Of a stretch of DNA of 64,000 bases, positions 8,205 to 16,389 are shown in pieces (the first letter of the stretch is position 1; every line of letters begins with the position of its first letter). The notes under the pieces were generated by a model. It was not told where the DNA came from and searched no databases. It worked only from the letters and a program-made list of their open reading frames with translations. This DNA comes from Pseudomonas fluorescens (GTDB lineage: Bacteria; Pseudomonadota; Gammaproteobacteria; Pseudomonadales; Pseudomonadaceae): positions 292,519 through 356,518 of the forward strand of contig NZ_MRST01000027.1 of the NCBI RefSeq assembly GCF_001902145.1. Reading direction: 5' to 3'. The position numbers and the translations under genes are program-made.

Positions 8205-11200
8205 TTACCGACCTGGGTCCGGCTTGATCGCTATATCAGGCACCGGTTCATAAAGCGGCCCATAGTCAAGCAGCAACTCATCGCCCTTCTTGATGTCCTT
8301 CAACGCGACATAAAACGTCAGGTTTTTCCCGACCGCTATGGAAACGACATTGTTCAACTTCCACACTGGCCCATTGCGCAGTTGCGAGGTATTGATCAGG
8401 CTCAGGGTGTTGCCCGTGTGCAACCCACTGACGGCCCGCGTACCCGAACGTGTACCGAACAGGTAGGTCAGCACAGCTCGCGAACCTTGCTTGCGTTGCT
8501 CCTGGAACAATGACGCCTCGTCTGCATGATATTTGCCTGCATACGGGCCTAGCACTTCAAACTGCGCAATATCACGTCGCGCCCACACCGAAGCACCGCG
8601 AGCCGGCCCACCATCGTCCAGCGCAGTGACCACCTCCATAGACTCATCAAACCAAGACTGGTGTTGACCTTCGGCCCGCAGCCAGTCTTTTATCGACGCC
8701 TTGATTTGGGCTGAAACGCGCGCCTTCGTTGCGCTATCAAGCCCGTCAAGTACACCATTCCAGTGGGCAATACGGATGTCATCGATAGGGCCCTCCAGCG
8801 ATCGGGTCAAGCTGAGTTTGGGGTTTGTCGGATCCTGCAGAATCGGCAAGGTATTGTCGATCTGATGGCGAGGGAGTAAAGGAGAAACGTCAGGTTCAAC
8901 CTTGATAACGACGACGTCGGTCGATGATCCAGGGATCTGTTCGCTCTGTGGCGTGTCAGTGGGCTTATGCAGATCTGAAGATTTCGACGGCGGCGGATCC
9001 AGAAGGTCTTGCGCGGGCCGTTTTCGTGTTGCCCTCACAGCAGTTTGCCCGGCCCGATTGAGGCGTTGCACCGTCGCTGCTTTCAAACAACCATCGACGT
9101 TAACGTGCTGACGCCAAGTGTTTGGGTTGAGCCCATGTTGGTTCAAGAACTGCGACTGCGTGACTGAGTTGCTCGGTTGAGCAAAGAGCGCTCCCCACTG
9201 GCGCAAATAGTCATCGGTAAGCACGGTGTAGGTTCGACCGGCCGCCCTGTTTAACAAGGCTTCACCGGGCGGGCCCAGGCCACCGTCTCGCCGCGCACAG
9301 TTTGTGAAGGTTCTCGGATTGAGATGATGATGACCGGCAAATCCGTGCATAGTCATGGCATCGCGTGCCTGCTGTGTCATGCTTTGCCAATCACGGATAT
9401 GGTTTTCAGTCACCATATTGAACGGTGTACTAGCGAGGCGTTCGCGCACAATCTTGCCGGTATCGCTCAACTGACCGTCAGGCTGCACATAGTAGGCAAA
9501 GGTTTTCGGGGGGAGCCCCCTCTGTCGGGCAAAGCCCTCTCGGGTAATGCTTCGCTGTTGCGCGGGCGACAACGCCTCCCACTCATGTAAATGTTCAGCC
9601 GTGATGATCTGTTGACGTGCCGAAGTCTGGAACGTGGAGCGCGCGGTGTTTTGCTCTGCCTGATTGAGACGTCGCACGGCCGCCTCTTTCAAGGAGCCAT
9701 CCTTTTTAACGAAACGGCTCCAACTGCCTGGGCTGAGCCTGTGTTGGCTTATGAACTGCGCTGACGTAACTGAGTTGTTCGGTTGCGCCAAGAGCGCGCG
9801 CCACTGGCGTAAATGCTCATCGGTAATCACCTCATAGGCAGCACCGGCAGCCCTGCCCAACAGCTCTTCACCCTCCGGCCCCAAGCTGCCATCTACCCGT
9901 ACGTAGTTCTTGAGCGTATGGCTATTAACGTGATGATGACCGGCAAAACCGTCAATGGTCATCGCGCCACGCTCCTGCTGTGTCATGCCCTGCCAGCTAC
10001 GAATATGCGCTTCGGTCACTTTATTGAAAGGGGTATCGCTGGGGCGATCACGCACGAGTATCCCGGTCTCGCTCAACTGGCCGTCAGGCTGCACGTAGTA
10101 TGCAAAGGTCTTCGGGGAGAGGCTCTCTTGTTGGGCAAAGCCTTTAGGAGTGAGCCTTAGCTGTTCGTCGCGCGACAACGCCTGCCAAGCCCGCAAATGA
10201 TCACCTGTGATTCTCCCTCCTCCGGGCGCCCCAAGTCGTTGCCATTGATCCCCCTGCACGTGCTGGACCAACAACTCGGTCTGCCGGTTATTGTGATAAA
10301 CCCGCGCCTGCACAACGCCGTCCTCCGTGCGAGCAACTTGCCGGACCTCGTACACCGCCGCTTCACCGCTGCTGTCGACATGGCGTATGTGCGACGAGTG
10401 CCCATCGACGGCCACATATACGCCCTGGCTGTTGCGTGACAGCCCATCGATGTTGGCGTCCGGCGCTTTGAAGTGCCCGAACAGCTCATGGCGCAGCTCA
10501 TCGATATGCGCCGTGTCCACCTCACCGGCTACAGCCCGGGTTGCGACCTTGAAGTCTTCGAGCGGGCTGCCGTAAGGTCGCATGGTGTCAGCGTCGAACG
10601 CATACCAGTGGCCGCTCTTGAGTACGGCAGCGCCTTCCACCGTCTGCTCGCCCACCTTCACCACGCCTGTGGCCGCCTCGTCGTACTGTTTGCTGATCGC
10701 CTTCAATACATCGTAACTACCGGTGGCGCCTCTGAGCTTGTTGACGGCTTTGGCGCCTTTGGACACTGCATACAGCACAGCGCTGCCCACCAACTTAGGC
10801 ACATCAGTCACACCTCCCACCGGATTGAGCACCTCAATCGTGGCAACGCCGATGACTTTGACGGCCTTTAGCGCCTTGGCGCCGATGGAAAGCGCAGAAC
10901 GGCCTACCTTGAGCAGTTTTCCAGCGGTGGCGGTGCCGGCGGTCAGAAAGCCGAAAACATCCAGTAAGAGATCGAAAACCCCGTCGCCATTCCTGCCATT
11001 CTGGAAATTGACAATGGCGGACCTGAAGGGGATCAGGTTTAGCAAGAACTCGCTCAACTGCGCGTTTGATTTGTCCAGTGCGGTTTGGCCGCGAGCTTGC
11101 TGTTTGATAGCTGGATCGTCGAGATTCAGGTGCTCGACGAACGCGGTGGCAATCCCATGGGATCGCACGCTGGTAAAGCTCTCCCAGAGTGAGTTCTTCA

Positions 11201-12836
11201 CCGGCTGCTCACGCCCCAGATCATCTGCGTTGTGACTAGGTGTGAACACTTTGGTGGTGGATACCTTGTTGCCTGTCCTGGACTCCTTGATCCGCGTTTC
11301 GGACAGGCTCGCCCGCTCAATCGTGCCTTTGTTGAAGTCGATGACATAGGCTTGCGACGTACCCTGCAGCTGGGTTTCGAGCAGCAGCCCAGGTTTGTTT
11401 TGCCCATACGTATTATTGAAATTACCGTCCATGACGTATGAGCCTTCTTGGAAAAAGCTGATTTTTCCAAACTCAAAATGCTTGCGATCCTCCCATGGCA
11501 GTTGCGAAATCATGTGCCTGACCGTTGTGTTGACGGCGGCCTTTTTTTCCTCGATGGCGCAGGTGAACTGCCTCTCGAATTCAGCCGGCACACCAAACTG
11601 CGGGTTCTCGTTCAGCGTCGTTAACACCTTGCGCAGGGCTTCGCCCTTAAGTGAACTGCTGGCCTCGTGCGCCTTGAAGGGTCTGGATTCGAGCCAGTCA
11701 ATCATGGCGATATCCAACAGCGAATGTGTGCCCCCTTCAATCGCCACGTAATGCTGATCGACGGAAAATATCTTTTCTTTGAAAAACGCGCCAAGGTCGC
11801 CAAAGCGCTCCTTGAGTGTGGCCAGCGCGATCTCTTCTCGTGTGGGTAAGCCTTTGTCCAGTACCTGGGAGGCTGCGAGCCGGGTGTCCAGTTGCGTGTT
11901 GAAGGTGGTTCTTACCGATTCGAGTTGGGTGGGGAGATAGTTGCCACCACTGTTTTTTGTGAGCACGCCATTGGCCACTGCCCAATCCTGCAACGCGGCC
12001 GTTTGTGCCGTTTGGGTAACCGCCGGGTCAACCAGTCGCGCCTCATCGGCTGCGCTCATGACCTGGGCAAACGTCATGCTGAGGACTTTGCCCGGGGTCT
12101 GAGCCTCGATTGTCATGGCTGCGATCGTCAGGCTGGCCCATGCCTGGCTGCCAACTTTCACATTCGGGGGAATATCTTTGATCAGAAACTGCGGGGCCGA
12201 CCTGGCCAGTAACAGGTAGGCCCCCACTTTGCCCAACCCGGTACTGGTTCTGCCAGTGCTGCTTAAGTGTTCAGCCAAGCCGTCCATGACCGCAGAGGGC
12301 GCGCGCCCCCAATGGTTGTGACTGTCCAGATCGAAGCCGGCTATCGTGTGGCGATTGGGGGCGCTGATCGACTCATGATTCATCTGCAATGCGATGGCCG
12401 CCAGCAGGTAATCCGTCACGCTGCTATCACTTTCAATACCCTGCATCCGTTGTTGCAGCGCTTTGCCCATCAGTTGGCCCTGGGGGGAACGGACCAGCGC
12501 TTCGAGCATCTTGGCAGGGTCGTTACCCACCGATGCCGGGAGGGGCCGGCAATAACGCAGGAACTCCAGCACACCGCCCTTGGTTTGCATCACCAGCGGC
12601 TGATCGCCCAGATGGTGTGCGTGATTCATCGTGATAAGCCGCAAGCGCCGCCGTTCGTCTGCGCTCAAGGGAATCGGCCAGGACAATGCCCCGCCCAGGT
12701 TACCCAGCGAGGCGATGGGGCTGCTGGGTAACGCTAAATCTGGGTTTGGGACAGCTCGGATAGCAGCGGGCGACTGATGTTCAGGTGTCAGTAGTAAAGG
12801 TGAGGAATGTGGGGGTGCAGGGTAAATAGTTGTCAT
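8205..12836 (-). CDS. Large SET-domain protein with six HTH-like repeats; candidate type III effector
   Basis: A 1543-residue protein without a Sec signal peptide. Residues 1-60 are rich in Pro and Ser with no acidic residue before position 19. Residues about 60-590 are unrecognised. About 595-720 contain hydrophobic stretches (G-V-F-D-L-L-L-D-V-F-G-F-L). About 875-1265 hold six units of roughly 60 residues, each of the form T-x-x-H-L-x-x-W-x-x-L ... G-F-A-x-x-x-x-L-x-P-x-T-F-x-x-Y-V-x-x-D-G-x-L, arranged as two copies of a three-unit block. A basic T-R-K-R-P-A-Q follows near 1270. About 1415-1532 is a SET domain: W-A-R-R-D-I-A-Q-F-E-V-L-G-P-Y-A-G, then S-L-I-N-T-S, then G-D-E-L-L-L-D-Y-G-P-L-Y; the usual N-H-S is N-T-S. 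SET proteins transfer methyl groups from SAM to lysines. A near-perfect hrp box precedes the gene. GC appears lower than in flanking genes. No strong Shine-Dalgarno is visible. The effector role is inferred; a secreted toxin is the alternative. Confidence 0.72.
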   Translation of the reverse strand: MTTIYPAPPHSSPLLLTPEHQSPAAIRAVPNPDLALPSSPIASLGNLGGALSWPIPLSADERRRLRLITMNHAHHLGDQPLVMQTKGGVLEFLRYCRPLPASVGNDPAKMLEALVRSPQGQLMGKALQQRMQGIESDSSVTDYLLAAIALQMNHESISAPNRHTIAGFDLDSHNHWGRAPSAVMDGLAEHLSSTGRTSTGLGKVGAYLLLARSAPQFLIKDIPPNVKVGSQAWASLTIAAMTIEAQTPGKVLSMTFAQVMSAADEARLVDPAVTQTAQTAALQDWAVANGVLTKNSGGNYLPTQLESVRTTFNTQLDTRLAASQVLDKGLPTREEIALATLKERFGDLGAFFKEKIFSVDQHYVAIEGGTHSLLDIAMIDWLESRPFKAHEASSSLKGEALRKVLTTLNENPQFGVPAEFERQFTCAIEEKKAAVNTTVRHMISQLPWEDRKHFEFGKISFFQEGSYVMDGNFNNTYGQNKPGLLLETQLQGTSQAYVIDFNKGTIERASLSETRIKESRTGNKVSTTKVFTPSHNADDLGREQPVKNSLWESFTSVRSHGIATAFVEHLNLDDPAIKQQARGQTALDKSNAQLSEFLLNLIPFRSAIVNFQNGRNGDGVFDLLLDVFGFLTAGTATAGKLLKVGRSALSIGAKALKAVKVIGVATIEVLNPVGGVTDVPKLVGSAVLYAVSKGAKAVNKLRGATGSYDVLKAISKQYDEAATGVVKVGEQTVEGAAVLKSGHWYAFDADTMRPYGSPLEDFKVATRAVAGEVDTAHIDELRHELFGHFKAPDANIDGLSRNSQGVYVAVDGHSSHIRHVDSSGEAAVYEVRQVARTEDGVVQARVYHNNRQTELLVQHVQGDQWQRLGAPGGGRITGDHLRAWQALSRDEQLRLTPKGFAQQESLSPKTFAYYVQPDGQLSETGILVRDRPSDTPFNKVTEAHIRSWQGMTQQERGAMTIDGFAGHHHVNSHTLKNYVRVDGSLGPEGEELLGRAAGAAYEVITDEHLRQWRALLAQPNNSVTSAQFISQHRLSPGSWSRFVKKDGSLKEAAVRRLNQAEQNTARSTFQTSARQQIITAEHLHEWEALSPAQQRSITREGFARQRGLPPKTFAYYVQPDGQLSDTGKIVRERLASTPFNMVTENHIRDWQSMTQQARDAMTMHGFAGHHHLNPRTFTNCARRDGGLGPPGEALLNRAAGRTYTVLTDDYLRQWGALFAQPSNSVTQSQFLNQHGLNPNTWRQHVNVDGCLKAATVQRLNRAGQTAVRATRKRPAQDLLDPPPSKSSDLHKPTDTPQSEQIPGSSTDVVVIKVEPDVSPLLPRHQIDNTLPILQDPTNPKLSLTRSLEGPIDDIRIAHWNGVLDGLDSATKARVSAQIKASIKDWLRAEGQHQSWFDESMEVVTALDDGGPARGASVWARRDIAQFEVLGPYAGKYHADEASLFQEQRKQGSRAVLTYLFGTRSGTRAVSGLHTGNTLSLINTSQLRNGPVWKLNNVVSIAVGKNLTFYVALKDIKKGDELLLDYGPLYEPVPDIAIKPDPGR

Positions 12837-12886
12837 GAGAGATGCCCGTCCAAAGTCAAAAACATGCTGGCGGCTGCAGCGCTCAC

Positions 12887-12914
12887 TGAGTGTCTAGATA
12901 AATGATAAGGTTCC
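12887..12914 (-). promoter_or_regulatory. hrp box (HrpL/RspL-type sigma promoter)
   Basis: On the minus strand GGAACC (12914-12909), a 15-bp spacer and ACACTCA (12893-12887) match the consensus GGAACC-N15/16-CCACNNA at 10 of 11 fixed positions. The box ends 50 bp upstream of the SET-gene ATG at 12836, the right distance and orientation for its promoter. Confidence 0.75.
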
Positions 12915-12977
12915 TCACCCTGTACAGTGCGGTGTGACGGGTAATGGGCCGCGGTCCTGCTCGACGTCGGCAGAGGG

Positions 12978-13784
12978 TCAGAACAGAGCGTTAAACAGCA
13001 TCCCAGTCGCCACCAGCACGCACAGGCTGGCAAACCCGACCTGCAACGCTTGCGCAGGGATCACCGAACATAGTTGCCTTCCCGCCAGCATGCCGACGAT
13101 GCTCGCGCCGATAAACGCCCACCCCACCGGCGCGATGCTCACACCGGCATGGAAAGCCCCCACCACGCCGATCAGCGACAGCAGGCTGACCACCATCAAC
13201 GACGTGGCGACGATTCCGCGCATTTGCACGTCGGTCAGTTGCTTGAAGGCCGGCACGATCAGGAAGCCGCCGCCCACCCCAAGCAACCCCGAGACCGCGC
13301 CGGTCACCGCGCCCAATGCAGCCAAGGTGGCCGTGCATTTGGCGGTCCAGGAAAAACGGCCAGTCTGCTGGTTGAGCATGCAGTTTTTCTGGCCCCACGA
13401 CGCCGCGCCATGATCACTCGGCCCAGCCTCGCGCTTTTCCCGTTGCAGCATGCGCCAGGCCACCAGCACCATCAGCGCGCTGAACAGCCCCATCAGCACC
13501 GGTTCCGACAGTTGGTGGGCGACGAACACGCCCAATGGCGAAAACAGCGCGCCGAGCAAGGCGATCAGTAACGCCGCGCGGTAACGCACCAGGCCATGGC
13601 GTAAACCATCGATGGCCCCGACCGCCGCCGCCGCGCCCACTGCGAGCAGTGACACCGGCGCGGCCTGGGTCATGGTCAAGCCCAGCCCCAGCACCAGCGC
13701 CGGCACCCCAAGGATGCCGCCGCCCGCGCCAGTCAGGCCCATGACCAGGCCCATCAACACACCCAACAGACTGGCGAGCAGCAT
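12978..13784 (-). CDS. TauE/SafE-family anion (sulfite) exporter
   Basis: A 268-residue membrane protein with two related halves, each starting with a glycine-rich helix: G-L-T-G-A-G-G-G-I-L-G-V-P near residue 20 and G-L-L-G-V-G-G-G-F-L-I-V-P near 165. This is the duplicated TauE/SafE signature. About eight membrane segments are visible around a hydrophilic linker (about 108-140). The start abuts the stop of the upstream SQR gene with no gap. In sulfide operons such proteins are thought to export sulfite formed from persulfide oxidation, which fits this locus. Confidence 0.9.
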   Translation of the reverse strand: MLLASLLGVLMGLVMGLTGAGGGILGVPALVLGLGLTMTQAAPVSLLAVGAAAAVGAIDGLRHGLVRYRAALLIALLGALFSPLGVFVAHQLSEPVLMGLFSALMVLVAWRMLQREKREAGPSDHGAASWGQKNCMLNQQTGRFSWTAKCTATLAALGAVTGAVSGLLGVGGGFLIVPAFKQLTDVQMRGIVATSLMVVSLLSLIGVVGAFHAGVSIAPVGWAFIGASIVGMLAGRQLCSVIPAQALQVGFASLCVLVATGMLFNALF

Positions 13785-15029
13785 TCAGTCCACCTTGCTC
13801 AAACGGGTCAGCCACTCGCGGCCTTTGAGCATACCATTCCAGTAAAACCACGGCAGCAGCGTGGCCTTGAGGAACCACATCGAACGGCGTGCCTGAGTAG
13901 GATCAAGGGGAAAGGTCGGCAGCAACTTGCCGCCATAGCCGAACTCGGCCAGCACCACCTTGCCCTTCTCCACCGTCAGTGGGCAGGAACCATAGCCGTC
14001 ATATTTGAGCGGCAAAGGTGCCTGCTTGCGCAGGGCCAGCAGGTTCTCGGCCACTACCACGATCTGCTTGCGCACCGCCGCGGCAGTCTTGGCGTTGGTG
14101 GTGCCGCACACATCGCCCAGGCCGAAGATGTGCGGGTAGCGTAGGTGTTGCAGGCTATGGGGGTTCACTTCGCACCAGCCGGCGGCGTCGGCCAGCGGGC
14201 TCTGGCGGATAAAGTCCGGGGACAACTGCGGCGGTACGACGTGGAGCATGTCGAAGGTTTTCTCTTGGACCGTCGCGTTGCCTTCGGCGTCTTTGATTTC
14301 AAACCAGGCTTTGCGCGCCGGGCCGTCGACTTTCACCAGGTTGGAGTTGAACGCCAGGCGCGCGTTGTATTTCTCGACGTATTTCATCAACGGCGGCACA
14401 AAGGTCGGCACGCCGAACAGCGCAGCACCGGCTAGGTTGAACTCCACCTCGATGTTTTTCAGTGCGCCCTGCTTGAGCCAGTGATCGCAGGACAGGTACA
14501 TGGCTTTTTGCGGCGCGCCGGCGCATTTTATCGGCATCGCCGGCTGGGTGAACAACGCCTTGCCGCCCTTGAGTTGCTGCACCAACTGCCAGGTGTAAGC
14601 GGCGTGCTCGTAGCTGTAGTTGGAGGTGACACCGTGTTGGCCGAGGGTGTCTTGCAGGCCTTCGATTTTTTCCCAGGCCAGGCGCAGGCCGGGGCAAACA
14701 ATCAGGTTCTTCCAGGTGACACGCTGGCCGCTGTCGAGCACCAGGGTGTGCTCATCGGGCAGTACCTCGCTGACGGCGGCCTGCACCCAACTGACGCCAT
14801 TGGGCAGCACATCGGCCAAGGGCCGGCGGGTCTTGTGCAGGTCGTAGGCGCCGCCGCCAACCAAGGTCCAGGCCGGCTGGTAGCAGTGGTAGTCGTTAGG
14901 TTCGATCAGGGTGATGTTCAGGTGCGGGTCGCGCTTGAGCAGGCTGGCCAGCAGGCCGATGCCTGCCGAGCCGCCGCCGATGACTACGATATCGCCACTG
15001 ATGGTGGGTCCCCAGTGTTGTTCGGTCAT
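13785..15029 (-). CDS. sqr: Sulfide:quinone oxidoreductase, type II-like
   Basis: A 414-residue FAD-dependent disulfide oxidoreductase. The N-terminal dinucleotide motif is G-G-G-S-A-G-I-G-L-L. K-C-A-G-A-P-Q-K (Cys near residue 168) and G-D-V-C-G-T-T-N-A-K-T-A-A-A-V (Cys near 306) correspond to the redox cysteine pair of human-type SQR. The C-terminus has a hydrophobic W-F-L-K-A-T-L-L-P-W-F-Y-W segment of the kind used for membrane attachment. It should oxidise sulfide and pass electrons to quinone, giving persulfide. It lies between bigR-like and tauE-like genes, opposite a persulfide dioxygenase. Confidence 0.88.
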   Translation of the reverse strand: MTEQHWGPTISGDIVVIGGGSAGIGLLASLLKRDPHLNITLIEPNDYHCYQPAWTLVGGGAYDLHKTRRPLADVLPNGVSWVQAAVSEVLPDEHTLVLDSGQRVTWKNLIVCPGLRLAWEKIEGLQDTLGQHGVTSNYSYEHAAYTWQLVQQLKGGKALFTQPAMPIKCAGAPQKAMYLSCDHWLKQGALKNIEVEFNLAGAALFGVPTFVPPLMKYVEKYNARLAFNSNLVKVDGPARKAWFEIKDAEGNATVQEKTFDMLHVVPPQLSPDFIRQSPLADAAGWCEVNPHSLQHLRYPHIFGLGDVCGTTNAKTAAAVRKQIVVVAENLLALRKQAPLPLKYDGYGSCPLTVEKGKVVLAEFGYGGKLLPTFPLDPTQARRSMWFLKATLLPWFYWNGMLKGREWLTRLSKVD

Positions 15030-15080
15030 TGTCTACTGCCTTTTTGAGTCAATGCACACAAGGGTCGCTGCCGGATGGCG

Positions 15081-15416
15081 TCACGCCCAGCTTTTCATGA
15101 CCGCGCCGCAATACAGCCCGGACAGGGTCTTCATCACTTGAATCACTTCGTGGCTGGCCAGCCCGTAGAAAATGTATTTGCCTTCCCGACGGGTGGCGAC
15201 CAACCCTTCATCGCGCAAGATGCCCAACTGTTGTGACAGGGTGGGCTGGCGTACACCCGTCAGGGCTTCCAGCTCGCCGACATTGCGCTCGCCCTGGGTC
15301 AACTGGCACAGGATCAACAAGCGGTCTTCATTGGCCAGGGCCTTGAGCAAGGCACAGGCCTTGGACGCCGATGCACGCAGCTGGGCGACCTCGCCCTCAC
15401 TCAACGTAGATTCCAT
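15081..15416 (-). CDS. bigR: ArsR-family sulfide/persulfide sensor (BigR/SqrR-like)
   Basis: A 111-residue winged-helix repressor. V-G-E-L-E-A-L-T-G-V-R-Q-P-T-L-S-Q-Q-L is the recognition helix region. Counting from ATG 15416, Cys37 (L-I-L-C-Q-L) and Cys103 (L-Y-C-G) are 66 residues apart, the same spacing as the Cys42/Cys108 redox pair of Xylella BigR. Oxidation by persulfide should derepress the sulfide genes. A longer frame starts at 15512, but those residues would overlap the divergent gene's start and lack family similarity. It is the first gene of the bigR-sqr-tauE unit. Confidence 0.85.
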   Translation of the reverse strand: MESTLSEGEVAQLRASASKACALLKALANEDRLLILCQLTQGERNVGELEALTGVRQPTLSQQLGILRDEGLVATRREGKYIFYGLASHEVIQVMKTLSGLYCGAVMKSWA

Positions 15417-15430
15417 TTGCCTCGGGTCCT

Positions 15431-15443
15431 TTAAGTCACTTAA
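15431..15443. promoter_or_regulatory. Candidate BigR-type operator
   Basis: The palindrome TTAAGTCACTTAA lies 15 bp upstream of the bigR-like start, in the 94-bp region between bigR and the divergent persulfide dioxygenase. A neighbouring AT-rich stretch (about 15451-15480) contains the direct repeat GTAAACGTAAAC. Position and symmetry suit an autoregulatory operator; binding is not shown. Confidence 0.4.
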
Positions 15444-15510
15444 GCTCAAAACATTATGTGTAAACGTAAACTGATTGTAACCACTTTTTTCTTCATCAGA
15501 GACAGCCGCC

Positions 15511-16374
15511 ATGCCAGCGTTGATTCAAGCCTTTCTGGATGACGCATCGTCGACCTACACCTATATCGTCTATGAAGCCGATGGCGGCCCTTGCGCCATT
15601 GTCGACTCGGTGCTCAATTACGACCCGGCGTCCGGGCGCACCGACACGACGCAAGCCGACAAGGTGATTGCCTTTGTGCGCGAGCATGGCCTGCACGTGC
15701 AGTGGCTGCTGGAAACCCACGCCCACGCTGACCACCTGTCCGCCGCGCCCTACCTGCGCCGCACCCTTGGCGGCAAGATCGCGATAGGCGAGTCGATCAG
15801 CAAGGTGCAGGGCGTGTTCAAGAACCTGTTCAACCTCGAGCCGGAATTTCGCGTGGACGGCTCGCAGTTCGATCACCTGTTTGCGCCGGATGAAATCTTT
15901 CATATCGGCAACTTGAAGGCCCAGGCGTTGCATGTGCCCGGACACACCCCCGCCGACATGGCCTATTTGATCGATGGCCGCTTGATCCTGGTGGGCGACA
16001 CCCTGTTCATGCCCGACGTCGGCACCGCCCGTTGTGACTTCCCCGGCGGCGATGCGCGGCAGTTGTATGCGTCGATGCGCAAGCTGTTGGCGTTCCCTTC
16101 GGACACCAGGCTGTACGTGTGTCATGACTACCCACCCGAGGGTCGAGAGGCGAAGTGCCAGACCACCGTGGCGGAACAACGGGCGGGGAATATTCATGTG
16201 CATGACGGGGTGGATGAAGCTGCGTTTGTAGAGATGCGCACCCAGCGTGATGCCGGGTTGGGGATGCCGACCTTGTTGCTGCCGGCGATCCAGGTGAATG
16301 TGCGAGCGGGCAACCTGCCGCCGGCGGAAGAAAACGGCGTGACCTACCTGAAGATCCCCCTCAACCAACTCTAG
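15511..16374 (+). CDS. blh: Persulfide dioxygenase (ETHE1/Blh-like MBL-fold hydrolase)
   Basis: A 287-residue metallo-beta-lactamase-fold protein. Metal-ligand motifs are E-T-H-A-H-A-D-H (about 70-77), the H of V-P-G-H-T-P, the D of L-V-G-D-T-L-F and the H of Y-V-C-H-D-Y. An I-G-E-S-I-S-K-V-Q segment is also typical of the Blh/ETHE1 group, which oxidises glutathione persulfide to sulfite with one iron. It is divergent from the bigR-sqr-tauE unit, matching the bigR/blh arrangement known from Xylella and Agrobacterium. Sulfite made here could leave through the TauE-type protein. Confidence 0.87.
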   Translation: MPALIQAFLDDASSTYTYIVYEADGGPCAIVDSVLNYDPASGRTDTTQADKVIAFVREHGLHVQWLLETHAHADHLSAAPYLRRTLGGKIAIGESISKVQGVFKNLFNLEPEFRVDGSQFDHLFAPDEIFHIGNLKAQALHVPGHTPADMAYLIDGRLILVGDTLFMPDVGTARCDFPGGDARQLYASMRKLLAFPSDTRLYVCHDYPPEGREAKCQTTVAEQRAGNIHVHDGVDEAAFVEMRTQRDAGLGMPTLLLPAIQVNVRAGNLPPAEENGVTYLKIPLNQL

Positions 16375-16389
16375 AAACACCGACCCCCA

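Noticed and set aside
15081..15512. Longer 143-residue version of the BigR-like protein starting at 15512
   Set aside because: The extra 32 residues would cover the candidate operator and overlap the divergent gene's start codon. Family members begin near the M-E-S-T-L-S-E start at 15416.
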